From positions 1 through 64,000 of the forward strand of contig NZ_BSDI01000012.1 in NCBI RefSeq assembly GCF_027923225.1: DNA of 64,000 nt. The letters are read 5' to 3'. Every line of letters starts with the position of its first letter. Position 1 is the stretch's first letter. A model generated the notes under the pieces. The model saw nothing but the letters and a program-made list of their open reading frames with translations, had not been told where the DNA came from and did not search any database. Source of the stretch: Phytohabitans aurantiacus (GTDB lineage: Bacteria > Actinomycetota > Actinomycetes > Mycobacteriales > Micromonosporaceae). Positions 7,590-16,505 of this stretch are shown piece after piece. The translations under genes were made by a program, and so were the position numbers.

Positions 7590-9068
7590 ATGGGGAAAGA
7601 CGTCTCGACGGGTGCGTTCTCGCGGGAGGACCGTGCCCGGTACCGGCAGAAGGTGCGCCGGTGCCTCGACGTCTTCGCACTGATGCTCGACGACTTCGGG
7701 TTCGACGCCGAACGCCCGACCACCGGCCTGGAGATCGAGCTGAACCTGATCGACGCGGACGCCGAGCCGGCCATGCGCAACGCGGAGATCCTCGCCAACC
7801 TCGCCGATCCCACCTTCCAGACCGAGCTGGGCCAGTTCAATCTCGAACTCAACGCCCGGCCCCGCCTCATCGAGGGCGACGGGTTCTCCGACTACGAAGC
7901 CGACCTGCAGGCCAGCCTCGGTCGCGCGGAGCACCGCGCGGTGAAGGCCGACGCCACGATCGTACTCATCGGCATCCTGCCCACGCTGACCGCGCGCCAC
8001 CTTGTGCTGGAGAACCTGTCGACCAACGAGCGGTACCGGGTGCTCAACGACCAGATCGTCATGGCCCGCGGCGAAGACATCGAGCTCGACATCAGCGGCG
8101 TCGAGCGGCTACAGACCGCCACCGACTCCATCGCCCCCGAGGCCGCCTGCACCAGCGTGCAGTTTCACATGCAGGTCTCCCCGGAAAACTTCGCCAGCTA
8201 CTGGAACGCCTCCCAGGCCATCGCGTCGGTCCAGGTCGCGCTGGGCGCCAACTCGCCGTACCTCTACGGGCGCCAGCTCTGGTCGGAGACGCGCATCGCC
8301 CTCTTCGAGCAGTCCACCGACACGAGGCCGGAAGAGCTGAAGGCCCAAGGTGTACGCCCACGAGTGTGGTTCGGCGAGCGGTGGATCACCTCGATCTTCG
8401 ACCTCTTCGAGGAGAACGTGCGGTACTTCTCGCCGCTGCTGCCCATCTGCGACGACGAGGACCCGGTCGAGGTACTGCACAACGGCGGCGTGCCGCACCT
8501 GGGCGAGCTGCGCCTGCACAACGGCACCGTGTACCGGTGGAACCGGCCCGTGTACGACATCATGAACGGCCGACCGCACCTGCGCGTCGAAAACCGGGTA
8601 CTGCCAGCCGGTCCCACGGTCATCGACATGCTCGCCAACGCCGCGTTCTACTTTGGACTGACCCGCGAGCTGTCCGAGGCCGACCGCCCGATCTGGTCGC
8701 AACTCACGTTCAGCGTCGCCGAGGAGAACTTCCACGCCGCCGCCCGGCGGGGCATCGAGGCGACCATCCACTGGCCGCGCGTCGGCGAGATCCGGGTCAC
8801 CGATCTGGTACTCGAGTCGCTGCTGCCCAAGGCGTACGCGGGACTGGACCGCTTCGGCGTCAGCCCGGTCCTGCGAGACCAGCTGCTCGGTGTCATCGAG
8901 CAGCGGTGCAGGACCGGGCGGAACGGCGCCGTCTGGCAGACCGAGGCGGTGTGGGCCGCCGAGCGCAGGCGCGGGCTCGACCGGAGCGCCGCGCTGCACG
9001 ACATGCTCCAGCGGTACACCCGACTCCAGCGCACCAACGAACCCGTACACACCTGGCCCGTCGAGTGA
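7590..9068 (+). CDS. Glutamate-cysteine ligase family protein (GCS2-type)
   Basis: A 492-residue protein of the carboxylate-amine ligase/GCS2 superfamily, with the early TTGLEIELNLID acidic substrate-binding strand, an EGD-containing segment and the HNGTVYRWNRPVYD and HLRVENRVLPAGPT segments typical of the family. The expected activity is ATP-dependent gamma-glutamyl-amine or gamma-glutamylcysteine bond formation. Actinobacteria use mycothiol, so a dedicated glutathione role is doubtful and the acceptor amine is unknown. ATG 7590 has a GGGAGGA ribosome site at the right distance, which rules out the upstream start. It ends one base before the convergent MFS gene. Confidence 0.85.
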   Translation: MGKDVSTGAFSREDRARYRQKVRRCLDVFALMLDDFGFDAERPTTGLEIELNLIDADAEPAMRNAEILANLADPTFQTELGQFNLELNARPRLIEGDGFSDYEADLQASLGRAEHRAVKADATIVLIGILPTLTARHLVLENLSTNERYRVLNDQIVMARGEDIELDISGVERLQTATDSIAPEAACTSVQFHMQVSPENFASYWNASQAIASVQVALGANSPYLYGRQLWSETRIALFEQSTDTRPEELKAQGVRPRVWFGERWITSIFDLFEENVRYFSPLLPICDDEDPVEVLHNGGVPHLGELRLHNGTVYRWNRPVYDIMNGRPHLRVENRVLPAGPTVIDMLANAAFYFGLTRELSEADRPIWSQLTFSVAEENFHAAARRGIEATIHWPRVGEIRVTDLVLESLLPKAYAGLDRFGVSPVLRDQLLGVIEQRCRTGRNGAVWQTEAVWAAERRRGLDRSAALHDMLQRYTRLQRTNEPVHTWPVE

Positions 9069-9069
9069 C

Positions 9070-10659
9070 CTAGATCCCGGCGTGGACGGTGCCGGGAGTG
9101 GTGTTGCCGCGGCGTACCAGCAGCGACACCAGCGCGGCACCGAGGGCGATCACCGAACCGACCACCAGAGCCGTCTGGAACCCGGACATGAAGGCCAGGT
9201 GGCTCCCGGTCGTGATGGCATCGGCCAGCGGCTGGGGCGCACCGGGTGGCACCGGCGCCACGCCCTGCGCGACGTACTCCTCGGCCGCCGCCAGCCCGGG
9301 CGCCACGTCGGCCGGTACGCCGGCACCGGTCAGCTTCTCCAGCAGTACGTCGCCGACGCGGGTCGCCAGGACGGTGCCGAAGACGGTGGTGCCCAGTACG
9401 CCACCGAGCTGGGCGGCGGTCTGCTGGATGCCGCCCGCCAGGCCGGCCTGGTGTGCCGGGGCGTTGCCGACGATCGCTTCGGTGCTGCCGACCAGTACCA
9501 GGCCGAAGCCCATGCCGATCACGATGAACCATGGCCAAAGGGAGAGGTAGTCGGCCTGTACCGAGATCCGAGATAGCGCGAAGAGCGCGACCGCCGTGAG
9601 CAGCATGCCCCCGACGAGCGGTGGGCGCGGCCCGTAGCGCGCGGTCAGCGCGCCGGCGATCGGCGACGCCACGATGAACGTCGCCGTCATCGGCAGCAGC
9701 CGCACACCCGCGTCGACCGGGCTCATGCCGTGCACCTGCTGCAGGTACAGGGTCAGGAAGAAGAACGCGCCGAAGAGCGCGAAGAAGCCCAGCATCGCGA
9801 GCACCGTGCCGGCCGAGAAAGACCGGTCGCGGAAGAGGCCGAGCGGCATCAGCGGGTGCTTGGCGCGCTGCTCCCGTACGAGGAAACCGATGCCGAGCAC
9901 GGCGGCCGCCCCGAAGAATCCCAGCGGCAGCGGGTCGCCGAAGCCGTGCTCCTGCGCCTTGATCAGGGCCCAGACCAGGCTGAACAGGGCCGCGGAGAGC
10001 AGCGCGACACCGGGCAGGTCGAACGAACCGGTCGCCTCCGGATCGCGGGACTGCCGCACCACCCAGAGGCCGATGGCGATCGCGATCGCCGCGACGGGAG
10101 CGTTGAGGAAGAACACCCACTCCCAGCTCGCGTTCTCGACCAGGAGGCCGGCGACGATGGGCCCGCTGGCGATCGCCAGGCCAGAGGTGCCGGCCCAGAT
10201 GCCGATCGCCATGTTGAGCTTCTCGGCAGGGAAGGCGTTGCGCAGGATCGCGAGGCTGGCCGGCTGGAGCAGCGCACCGGCGAAGCCCTGCATCACCCGC
10301 CAGAAGATCACCATCTCGATCGAGCTGGAGAAGCCGACGGCCACCGACGCGACCGCGAAGCCGGCCACGCCGATGAGGAACACGGTCTTGCGGCCGAAGC
10401 GGTCGGCGAGCCGCCCGGCGACGATCAGGGATACGGCCAGCGCCAGCAGGTATCCGTTGGTGACCCACTGCAGCTGGGCGAAGGTGGCGCCCAGGTCGCG
10501 GGCGATGGCCGGGTTGGCGATGGCCACGACGGTCGCGTCGAGGCCGACGACCATCACGCCCAGTGCCACGGCGAGCAGCGTCAGCCACGGGTGGCCGTGG
10601 CCAAGCCGGCTTGACTGCCGTACGCGCGGCTCCAGCCGCTCCATCGTTGCTTGCGTCAT
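9070..10659 (-). CDS. MFS drug exporter, DHA2 (14-TM) family
   Basis: A 529-residue transporter with an MFS start (LDATVVAIANPAIARDL in TM1, GRLADRFGRKTVFLIG as motif A) and about 14 hydrophobic segments, the DHA2/EmrB-QacA pattern. It would export drugs or cationic compounds by proton antiport at the cell membrane. The ATG at 10659 is preferred over an upstream TTG. It fits TTGACG-N18-CAGATT-N7-ATG on the minus strand, suggesting a leaderless message. Divergent from a tetR gene 102 bases away, the standard repressor-exporter pair. Confidence 0.9.
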   Translation of the reverse strand: MTQATMERLEPRVRQSSRLGHGHPWLTLLAVALGVMVVGLDATVVAIANPAIARDLGATFAQLQWVTNGYLLALAVSLIVAGRLADRFGRKTVFLIGVAGFAVASVAVGFSSSIEMVIFWRVMQGFAGALLQPASLAILRNAFPAEKLNMAIGIWAGTSGLAIASGPIVAGLLVENASWEWVFFLNAPVAAIAIAIGLWVVRQSRDPEATGSFDLPGVALLSAALFSLVWALIKAQEHGFGDPLPLGFFGAAAVLGIGFLVREQRAKHPLMPLGLFRDRSFSAGTVLAMLGFFALFGAFFFLTLYLQQVHGMSPVDAGVRLLPMTATFIVASPIAGALTARYGPRPPLVGGMLLTAVALFALSRISVQADYLSLWPWFIVIGMGFGLVLVGSTEAIVGNAPAHQAGLAGGIQQTAAQLGGVLGTTVFGTVLATRVGDVLLEKLTGAGVPADVAPGLAAAEEYVAQGVAPVPPGAPQPLADAITTGSHLAFMSGFQTALVVGSVIALGAALVSLLVRRGNTTPGTVHAGI

Positions 10660-10761
10660 GCGGTGAAATCTGTCAGTCAACGACAAGTGTCGTCAACAGA
10701 CTTGCGTCACCTTGTGACTAGTGTCATGACGGGAATAAAGTCATGGCGGTACACTGCCCAC
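10660..10761. promoter_or_regulatory. Divergent MFS-tetR promoter region with several inverted half-sites
   Basis: Contains CGACA-AG-TGTCG (10681-10692), GTCATGAC and TGAC-N4-GTCA elements. On the minus strand TTGACG and CAGATT are spaced for the exporter; on the plus strand TACACT (10750-10755) lies 6 bases before the tetR ATG. Repeated GTCA/TGAC half-sites across both promoters fit control by the TetR protein. Confidence 0.55.
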
Positions 10762-11391
10762 ATGACCGTTGGTGCTCCTGGGCTTCGGGAACGTAAGAAG
10801 CAGCGCACCCGCGAGGCGCTCATCGACGCGGCACTCGACCTCTTCGGTAACAAGGGGTTCGAGGCGACCACCGTCGACGAGATAGCCGATGCGGTCGAGG
10901 TGTCGTCGCGGACGTTCTTCAGGTACTTCGCGTCCAAGGAAGACGTCGTGATCAGCCTGATGGCGCAGCAGTGGGCCGACATCTACGACGAGCTTGACCG
11001 CCGGCCGGCGGACGAGCCGGTGCTCACCGCGCTGTGGCGTGCCTGCCTCATCGTCCTGCGCGTCTACGAGGCAGACGGCATGAGTCCGAACTCGTCCAAG
11101 TTCGCGTGTCTGGCGCAGCTCGTGCAGGACAGCCCGTCCGTGCTCGCCCGCAGCCTCGAGCTGTGCAGCCAGCAAAACGACGCCCTTGCCCGGCGGTTGG
11201 CGCAGCGCATGGGGGTCGACCCGATCACCGATCCGCGACCCGGTCTCGTGGCCGCCGTCGGGGCGACCGCCCTCCAGGTGGCGATCCGGGCGTGGCGCGA
11301 GCACGAGCCCGACAAGCGGGTGTCCGAGCTGGCCGACCGCGCGTTCGAGCTGCTGCAGGGCGGCATCAACTACCCCGCCGCCACCGCCTGA
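10762..11391 (+). CDS. TetR-family transcriptional regulator
   Basis: A 209-residue TetR protein. The N-terminal helix-turn-helix is typical: RTREALIDAALDLFGNKGFEATTVDEIADAVEVSSRTFFRYFASKEDVV (residues about 14-62, read in parts). The C-terminal ligand domain ends in a helical segment. ATG 10762 is chosen over an upstream GTG because the HTH then starts at the usual distance and a TACACT hexamer sits 6 bases upstream (leaderless layout). Divergent from the DHA2 exporter, which it probably represses. It abuts the convergent membrane protein gene with no gap. Confidence 0.92.
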   Translation: MTVGAPGLRERKKQRTREALIDAALDLFGNKGFEATTVDEIADAVEVSSRTFFRYFASKEDVVISLMAQQWADIYDELDRRPADEPVLTALWRACLIVLRVYEADGMSPNSSKFACLAQLVQDSPSVLARSLELCSQQNDALARRLAQRMGVDPITDPRPGLVAAVGATALQVAIRAWREHEPDKRVSELADRAFELLQGGINYPAATA

Positions 11392-12633
11392 TCACTGCGC
11401 GGTCTTGCCGCGGCGCTGCCTTCCCTTTGGCTTCGGCTGCTCCTCGGTCGCACCGGCTTGCTCCGGCCAGATCGGCGCCTTGACGGCCGCCTGGCCGCGG
11501 GCCGGCTCGGCTTCCTTGTCCTTCGCTGTTTCCTTTGTTGCCGTATCCGATACGTACGCGCGTGCTGGCGCATACGCGTCGTCGGCGAGCTCCACACGCG
11601 GTGTCTGCGCGGGTACGAGAGCGGGCTCCGGCTTCGTGTCAGCCGGTTGCTTATTGATGGCCGGCTTGTCGTCCGGCTGCTCGCTGGTGGGCTGGTTGTT
11701 GGCGGGCCATTCCAGGGCGGCCAGCTCGGCCTCGGTGGGCTGGCGGTGGACGCGCTGCCAGATCGCGGTCATCAGCGCCGACCCGGCAAGACCGGCGATC
11801 ACCGCGTACGGCGCGATGAGGTGCGCGGACAACTGCTCGGCGCGTACGCCCACCAGCTTCGGAGCCGCCAGGATGTACGCCGCGGCCACGAGCAGTGGCC
11901 CGATCCCGCCCGACACCGCCGTCCCGACGCGCCCGTCGCCACGGCGTGCGGCCGGCCAGGCGGCGAGCGCCCCGATCACCACCGCCGAACCGAGCGACAG
12001 GCCGGCACCCGGCAGGTAGATGTTGCGCACCCAGTACGTGCTGTCGTCAGAGGTCATCTGCCACACGCCGAGCTGCGCCGCGGCGAGCCCATCACCTGTG
12101 ACGACACCGTCGATCACCGCCACGATCGCCAGCAGCCACAGCCAGCTCGTGGTCGCGAGCACGTTGGCCGCTACCGCCCTGGTGGCGACCGCCCACACGG
12201 CGATCAGCAGGCCCAGGATCACCCCGACAGCCGCGTATCCGGCCGCGATAGTCTGCGGCGAGAACGTGTCGGCGCGCGATGCCTCACGCGCTGGTACAGC
12301 CACCAGCGCCACCGTCACCAAGCCACCGACCGCCGCCGCGACCGCGAGCGCGATCCGCCACAGGCCGGTGCTGAGCGGCGTGTCCACAACGGACCGTGTC
12401 CGCGCCGGCACGCTCAACCGGTCGGCGCAGACCACACCGATCACCGTGGAGGTCGCCGCGATCCAGGTCGCCCAGGCCAGGCTGGCGACCCACGCCGCCT
12501 CGCCAGCGGCGTCGGTCGCCGGCAGCCACGCGATGATGCCGAGCCCATAGCCCAGCCCCAACTGCGCGGCGGCGGCGCCCGCGGCGCTGCCGATCGCGGT
12601 CGCGACCGATCCTTTCCAGCCTCGTACGGCCAT
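11392..12633 (-). CDS. Multi-pass membrane protein with charged C-terminal tail, unknown function
   Basis: 413 residues. Residues 1-300 hold about eight hydrophobic segments, starting with ATAIGSAAGAAAAQLGLGYG, and no enzymatic motif I recognise. The last ~110 residues are hydrophilic (Pro, Glu, Lys, Gln), ending in KPKGRQRRGKTAQ, and should be cytosolic and disordered. The start codon is preceded on the minus strand by TACGCT and 7 bases, a leaderless layout. It looks like a lineage-specific actinobacterial membrane protein; no function should be assigned. Confidence 0.75.
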   Translation of the reverse strand: MAVRGWKGSVATAIGSAAGAAAAQLGLGYGLGIIAWLPATDAAGEAAWVASLAWATWIAATSTVIGVVCADRLSVPARTRSVVDTPLSTGLWRIALAVAAAVGGLVTVALVAVPAREASRADTFSPQTIAAGYAAVGVILGLLIAVWAVATRAVAANVLATTSWLWLLAIVAVIDGVVTGDGLAAAQLGVWQMTSDDSTYWVRNIYLPGAGLSLGSAVVIGALAAWPAARRGDGRVGTAVSGGIGPLLVAAAYILAAPKLVGVRAEQLSAHLIAPYAVIAGLAGSALMTAIWQRVHRQPTEAELAALEWPANNQPTSEQPDDKPAINKQPADTKPEPALVPAQTPRVELADDAYAPARAYVSDTATKETAKDKEAEPARGQAAVKAPIWPEQAGATEEQPKPKGRQRRGKTAQ

Positions 12634-12871
12634 GCCGGGCAGCGTAACCGGCGGTCGCTACCGGGGCGACTCGGCAACGTATCCCTTACCCGACAGCGTT
12701 ATGGCAGTACCTGACAGTGACAACCACCGCACTCGTCCCACGCGCCTGTGCGGCGTGTGGTGGGCACACTGCCTGGCGTGGTTGTGCGGCGGCGCGCCCG
12801 TGGCCGGCGCACGAACGGGCGAAACGCCCGATAAGTTGGCGCTGAGCAGTCGCACTCCGAGAGGACGCGCA

Positions 12872-13867
12872 ATGGCCGACGACCGCGACGGGGCCCGTTC
12901 CGCCGACGAGACCCAGCAGTTTGACCCGTTCGCAGACGATGTCGACGAGCCAGAGGCGCCAGGCGGCAACGACAAGCCCGCCACCCGCCCAGCCACCGAC
13001 GAGCCCGCGACGGCCGACGAGCCCGCGACGGCCGACGAGCCCGCCCCTGCTGATGAGACGGCGCTGATGGACGCTGCTGGGTCGGAGGCGAGTGCGCCGG
13101 GCGACGAGACTGTCGCGATGCCGGCGGCAGCGGGCGGGAGTGATGAGCGGGAGCCGGCCTCTGATGAGACGGCGCCGATGGCGGCGGCGCGCGACTCGGG
13201 GCGCGGCGCCGAAACGGCGCCGATGGCGGCGGTTTCGCCCGATGAGACGGCGCCGATGGCGGCGGCTGATGAGACGGCGCCCATTCCGGCTGGTGCCGGT
13301 GGCTGGTCGGGGCGGGCGGGGGTGCCGCCGCCGGATGCCACCGCTATCCGGGGGCCGGTCCCGTCCGACTGGGAGCCGGTGCCCGGTGACGAGCGCCGCT
13401 GGTGGATGCCCATCCTGCTGGGCTTCATCGCGTTGTTGCTACTCGGCGTGCTGGTGGTCGGCATCTGGCTGATCATGCGGGCCAGCGACTCGGGTACGGG
13501 TGGCGAGACGCCAGCGCCCTCGCCCTCGGCGGTGCCTACGACCGCCGCCGCTCCCACCACGCCCGCCCCGACGAGCGCGCCGGCGACCACCACGAGCGGC
13601 CCAGTGTCCGTCGAGGTGCCGAATGTCGTCGGCCTCACGCAAGCGGACGCGCAGGCTCAACTGGACGCCGCCGGCCTGCCGTACCGGCTGGAGTTCCGGC
13701 AGTCGGACCGTCCCACAGGTACTGTGATCGACACCGATCCAGCTGGCGGCATGACGGTGCCGGAAGGTACCCAAATCGTCTTGGTCATCGCGGAGCCGGC
13801 GCCGACGTCCGCTTCGCCGACCGCGGCGGCGACCAGTTCGGCGGCCGAGCCGTCCCCCACCTCGTAG
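12872..13867 (+). CDS. Single-pass membrane protein with DETxxM repeats and one extracellular PASTA domain
   Basis: 331 residues with no kinase domain. The cytosolic part (1-175) is acidic and repetitive: tandem DEPATA units, then six copies of [D/A]ETxx[M/I] (DETALM, DETVAM, DETAPM, AETAPM, DETAPM, DETAPI). One membrane span follows (about 178-203, WWMPILLGFIALLLLG...), then a Pro/Thr-rich linker, and one PASTA domain (about 247-312, VPNVVGLTQADAQAQLDAAG...). PASTA domains bind peptidoglycan fragments or muropeptides and usually belong to PknB kinases. The repeated acidic-Thr motif would suit phosphorylation by such a kinase, but that is speculation. ATG 12872 has a GAGAGGA ribosome site; longer upstream starts lack one. 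Confidence 0.82.
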   Translation: MADDRDGARSADETQQFDPFADDVDEPEAPGGNDKPATRPATDEPATADEPATADEPAPADETALMDAAGSEASAPGDETVAMPAAAGGSDEREPASDETAPMAAARDSGRGAETAPMAAVSPDETAPMAAADETAPIPAGAGGWSGRAGVPPPDATAIRGPVPSDWEPVPGDERRWWMPILLGFIALLLLGVLVVGIWLIMRASDSGTGGETPAPSPSAVPTTAAAPTTPAPTSAPATTTSGPVSVEVPNVVGLTQADAQAQLDAAGLPYRLEFRQSDRPTGTVIDTDPAGGMTVPEGTQIVLVIAEPAPTSASPTAAATSSAAEPSPTS

Positions 13868-13874
13868 CGACCGA

Positions 13875-14585
13875 TCACCAGCGTCGGCGGCGCATGCCCA
13901 TCATGGTCAGACCGGTCGCCGCGAGCACGAGGCCGGCCACTCCGGACAGGATCAGGGAGCGGCGGTACCCGGTGGTCGAACCCACGTCCTCCTCTTCGGC
14001 GGCGGCTCGCACCGGGGCGGCGATCGGGGTGACCACCGGTGTGGCGAGTCGCGGTGTCGGCGTGGCGGGGTAGACCGGATCGCCGAGGCCGGTCGTGGGC
14101 TCGCCCGGCCCGGCCGCGACCGGATCTCGAACCGGCCCGGCCAGGCCCCCGCTGGGGGTCGGCATGATCGGTGACGGAGATGTCGCGCCGGGGATCAGAG
14201 GTCCGCCGGGCGGGGCGCCGAGCCCGCTGGCGGGCGCTTCGGCACCGTTCGGTGGTGGTGCGATGGGCGTGGGCGGCCACGGATATGGCGACGGTGAGTC
14301 CGGTCCTCCGCCGTTGGGGTGCGGCAACGGCCACCACGGGTCGTCCCAGTGGTGGTGGTCCTGCCAATCAGCTGGCGGCTCGCCCGAAGTCTGCGGCCCT
14401 CCACCGTCCGCGGCCGTGATGCCGTCTCCACCGCCTGAGCTGAGTGAGGCGATCACCGACAGCGGTTGCGTGCCCGCGACGGCCGCGGCGACAACCGCCA
14501 GTGCTGCCGCACCGACGAAGGCGAGGCGCACCGATATTCGGCGCGCCTCGAAGCGATGTGCGCGCGTGCTCGGCTCGTTGAGCAT
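13875..14585 (-). CDS. Secreted proline-rich protein with C-terminal membrane anchor
   Basis: 236 residues: a signal peptide or anchor (RRISVRLAFVGAAALAVVAAAVAG), a long Pro/Gly/Ser-rich wall-spanning stretch with an Asp/His/Trp patch, then a C-terminal membrane helix (SLILSGVAGLVLAATGLTMMG) ending in RRRRW. This is the architecture of a sortase substrate, but no LPxTG-like motif is visible before the helix, only an EEEDVGSTTGY segment. The ATG at 14585 is chosen for a GGGGGGAC ribosome site; a GTG at 14615 is possible. It lies 7 bases from the convergent PASTA gene. Function unknown. Confidence 0.7.
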   Translation of the reverse strand: MLNEPSTRAHRFEARRISVRLAFVGAAALAVVAAAVAGTQPLSVIASLSSGGGDGITAADGGGPQTSGEPPADWQDHHHWDDPWWPLPHPNGGGPDSPSPYPWPPTPIAPPPNGAEAPASGLGAPPGGPLIPGATSPSPIMPTPSGGLAGPVRDPVAAGPGEPTTGLGDPVYPATPTPRLATPVVTPIAAPVRAAAEEEDVGSTTGYRRSLILSGVAGLVLAATGLTMMGMRRRRW

Positions 14586-14694
14586 GCCGTCCCCCCGTTT
14601 GGGGGTCCGGATCACGGCGGGTTAGGACCTACTTGGGTGGATGAGTACCAGTCTAGGCGGGCGGCCGGGTGGCCGGCTGCCGAACGGGGGAGCG

Positions 14695-14985
14695 TCACCG
14701 GTAGCGGCTGGGAACCCCTACCTGCCGTACTGCTGCGGGACGCCGGGAGTTGCGGGTGCGGATGTCCGGCGCCGAGCCGACCGTCCTGAGACCGCTGATC
14801 CTTACGAAGATCGAGCGCCGCTCGACGGCGTCGCCGCCTGCGTTCAGCTCGTATCCGTCCAGCCACACCCAACCGTCGTAGGTGGGCCAGTCGTGGACGC
14901 GGATCACGCGGAAAAGGAGAGGCTCGACGAACTGGACGCTGGCCTCGCGAGTCACATGGAGGATGTCACCGGAGCGGGGTAACAC
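14695..14985 (-). CDS. Small conserved actinobacterial protein, unknown function
   Basis: A 96-residue protein with a well-formed core (FRVIRVHDWPTYDGWVWLDG, then GYELNAGGDAVERRSIFVRI) that reads like a beta-rich domain rather than a chance frame. The GTG start at 14985 has a CAGGAG ribosome site five bases upstream on the minus strand. The C-terminal ~25 residues are arginine/proline-rich and may be poorly conserved. I recall similar short proteins in Micromonosporaceae without known function. Confidence 0.65.
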   Translation of the reverse strand: MLPRSGDILHVTREASVQFVEPLLFRVIRVHDWPTYDGWVWLDGYELNAGGDAVERRSIFVRISGLRTVGSAPDIRTRNSRRPAAVRQVGVPSRYR

Positions 14986-15623
14986 GTCGACTCCTGTCCG
15001 AAGCTGCCGTTTTCTACCAAATTACCCATGTTGTCAGGTAACTGCGCACCACCCCCGGGGTAGTCCGGTCAGGTGGTTCTCTTGGCTGGCAGGAGCCGGT
15101 GGAGGCCGCCTGGCCAGCGTCACTTCCGGTCCGCTACAGCACCCGCCGCCGCAGCTTGTAGGCATGCAGCGGCGAGAAACTGGTCGCGAACCGTAGACGA
15201 ACCGTCCGTCAGCGTGGGGCTGATTGGGCGGCCCGCCGTACAGGCGCCTCCCAGTAAAGTCATATGTCGTTTTTGATCGGCATGGCCCTCTCGTCGACAG
15301 ATCTTGTCCAAGACGGTGAGTGATCCTAGCCCTACGCACAGGGTGCACCATCAGCGTGATCAATGCAAGTTGCACTTTGGGGTGTGTGCACTGGGTTTTT
15401 AGGGCCCAATTGCTGCTTGATGTCCGGCCCGGAAACGCGCAAACTTAACGCGGTTCCGCCCCCGCGCCGGTACCCTTCTGCGTTTCCATCGCGAGTGAGC
15501 CGCCCGCCATTTGCAACCGTAGACCGGCTCGTCGCGTCGCCGCCTTCCATCACGGCACCACTACCGTGACGGGTGCGCGATGGGGGTGGGACCCTTCCCA
15601 ACCTGCCCCTTCCGGAGGTGACC
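14986..15623. other. Gene-free, relatively AT-rich stretch before the XRE gene
   Basis: No convincing coding frame in about 640 bases. It is less GC-rich than its surroundings. TGCAAGTTGCA (15364-15374) is an 11-bp palindrome with a single central base, followed by GTGTGTGCAC; these may be operator sites for the downstream XRE/DUF397 pair. The XRE ribosome site GGAGG ends the stretch. Confidence 0.5.
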
Positions 15624-16505
15624 GTGACCGAGCGACGCAGCCCGACGATCCGCCGCCGCCGTCTCGGTGCCGAGCTGCGCCGCCGGCGAGAGGCGGCCGG
15701 AGTGACCATCGAGACCGTGGCGGAGCGCTTGGAGTGCTCCGCTTCGAAGATCTCGCGCATCGAAACCGGCCATACGAGCGCTACTCCGCGTGACGTCCGG
15801 GACATGTTAGGTATATATGGCGTATCTACGGACGAAAGCGAAGAACTAGTACAGATTGCTCGGGAGGCGCGACAGAAGGGTTGGTGGCACCCGTACAGCA
15901 CGGTGCTCACCGGCGCTTACGTAGGGCTCGAGCAGGCAGCGAACTCCGTCCGGGCGTACGAGCAGCAGGTGGTTCCTGGCCTGTTGCAGACGGAGGAGTA
16001 CGCAAAAGCGATGATCCGGGCCGCTAGGCCCGATATCACGGCTGACGAAGTCGAGCGACGCGTGCGTGTCCGTTTGAATCGACAGTCGTTGTTGACTCAG
16101 GACGATCCGATCGACCTGTGGGTGGTTCTCGACGAGGCGGTGTTGAGCCGCCCGGTCGGCGGAGACGCCGTCATGCGTGCTCAGCTGAGCCGGCTCGTCG
16201 AAGCCGCCGAGTTGCCCAACGTAACGCTCCAGGTCCTGACCTTTGAGGCCGGCGCACATGCCGGTATGGACGGGACCTTCGCGATCCTCGACTTCCCCGA
16301 AGCGGGCGACCCCGATGTCGTATATGCGGAAAACGCCACGGGCGGCCTCTTCCTGGAGAAGAGTGAGGAATTGCGGAAGTACGTGTTCATTTTTGATCAC
16401 ATCCGCGCCGCGGCGCTCCGCCCTGAGGAGTCCGTGGCTGTTATCGGAAAGCTGGCAAAGGAGCCGTTGTGGAAGTCGAGACCAAGGGGTTCCGCGTGGA
16501 CTTGA
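15624..16505 (+). CDS. XRE-family regulator with DUF5753-type sensor domain
   Basis: 293 residues. HTH at about 10-65 (LGAELRRRREAAGVTIETVAERLECSASKISRIETG), then the DUF5753 domain with YEQQVVPGLLQTEEYA and the ending FDHIRAAALRPEESVAVI. This is the common WhiJ/BldB-associated regulator type of filamentous actinobacteria. GTG 15624 follows GGAGG by five bases. The gene contains an in-frame TTA leucine codon at 15807-15809 and other A/T-ending codons unlike its neighbours, so translation may depend on a rare leucyl-tRNA (bldA in Streptomyces) and the pair may be acquired. Its 3' end overlaps the DUF397 gene by 37 bases. Confidence 0.92.
   Translation: MTERRSPTIRRRRLGAELRRRREAAGVTIETVAERLECSASKISRIETGHTSATPRDVRDMLGIYGVSTDESEELVQIAREARQKGWWHPYSTVLTGAYVGLEQAANSVRAYEQQVVPGLLQTEEYAKAMIRAARPDITADEVERRVRVRLNRQSLLTQDDPIDLWVVLDEAVLSRPVGGDAVMRAQLSRLVEAAELPNVTLQVLTFEAGAHAGMDGTFAILDFPEAGDPDVVYAENATGGLFLEKSEELRKYVFIFDHIRAAALRPEESVAVIGKLAKEPLWKSRPRGSAWT

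Noticed and set aside
12976..13060. Direct repeats encoding DEPATA as a CRISPR-like array
   Set aside because: The repeats are in-frame codon repeats within the PASTA gene, with no spacers of constant length.
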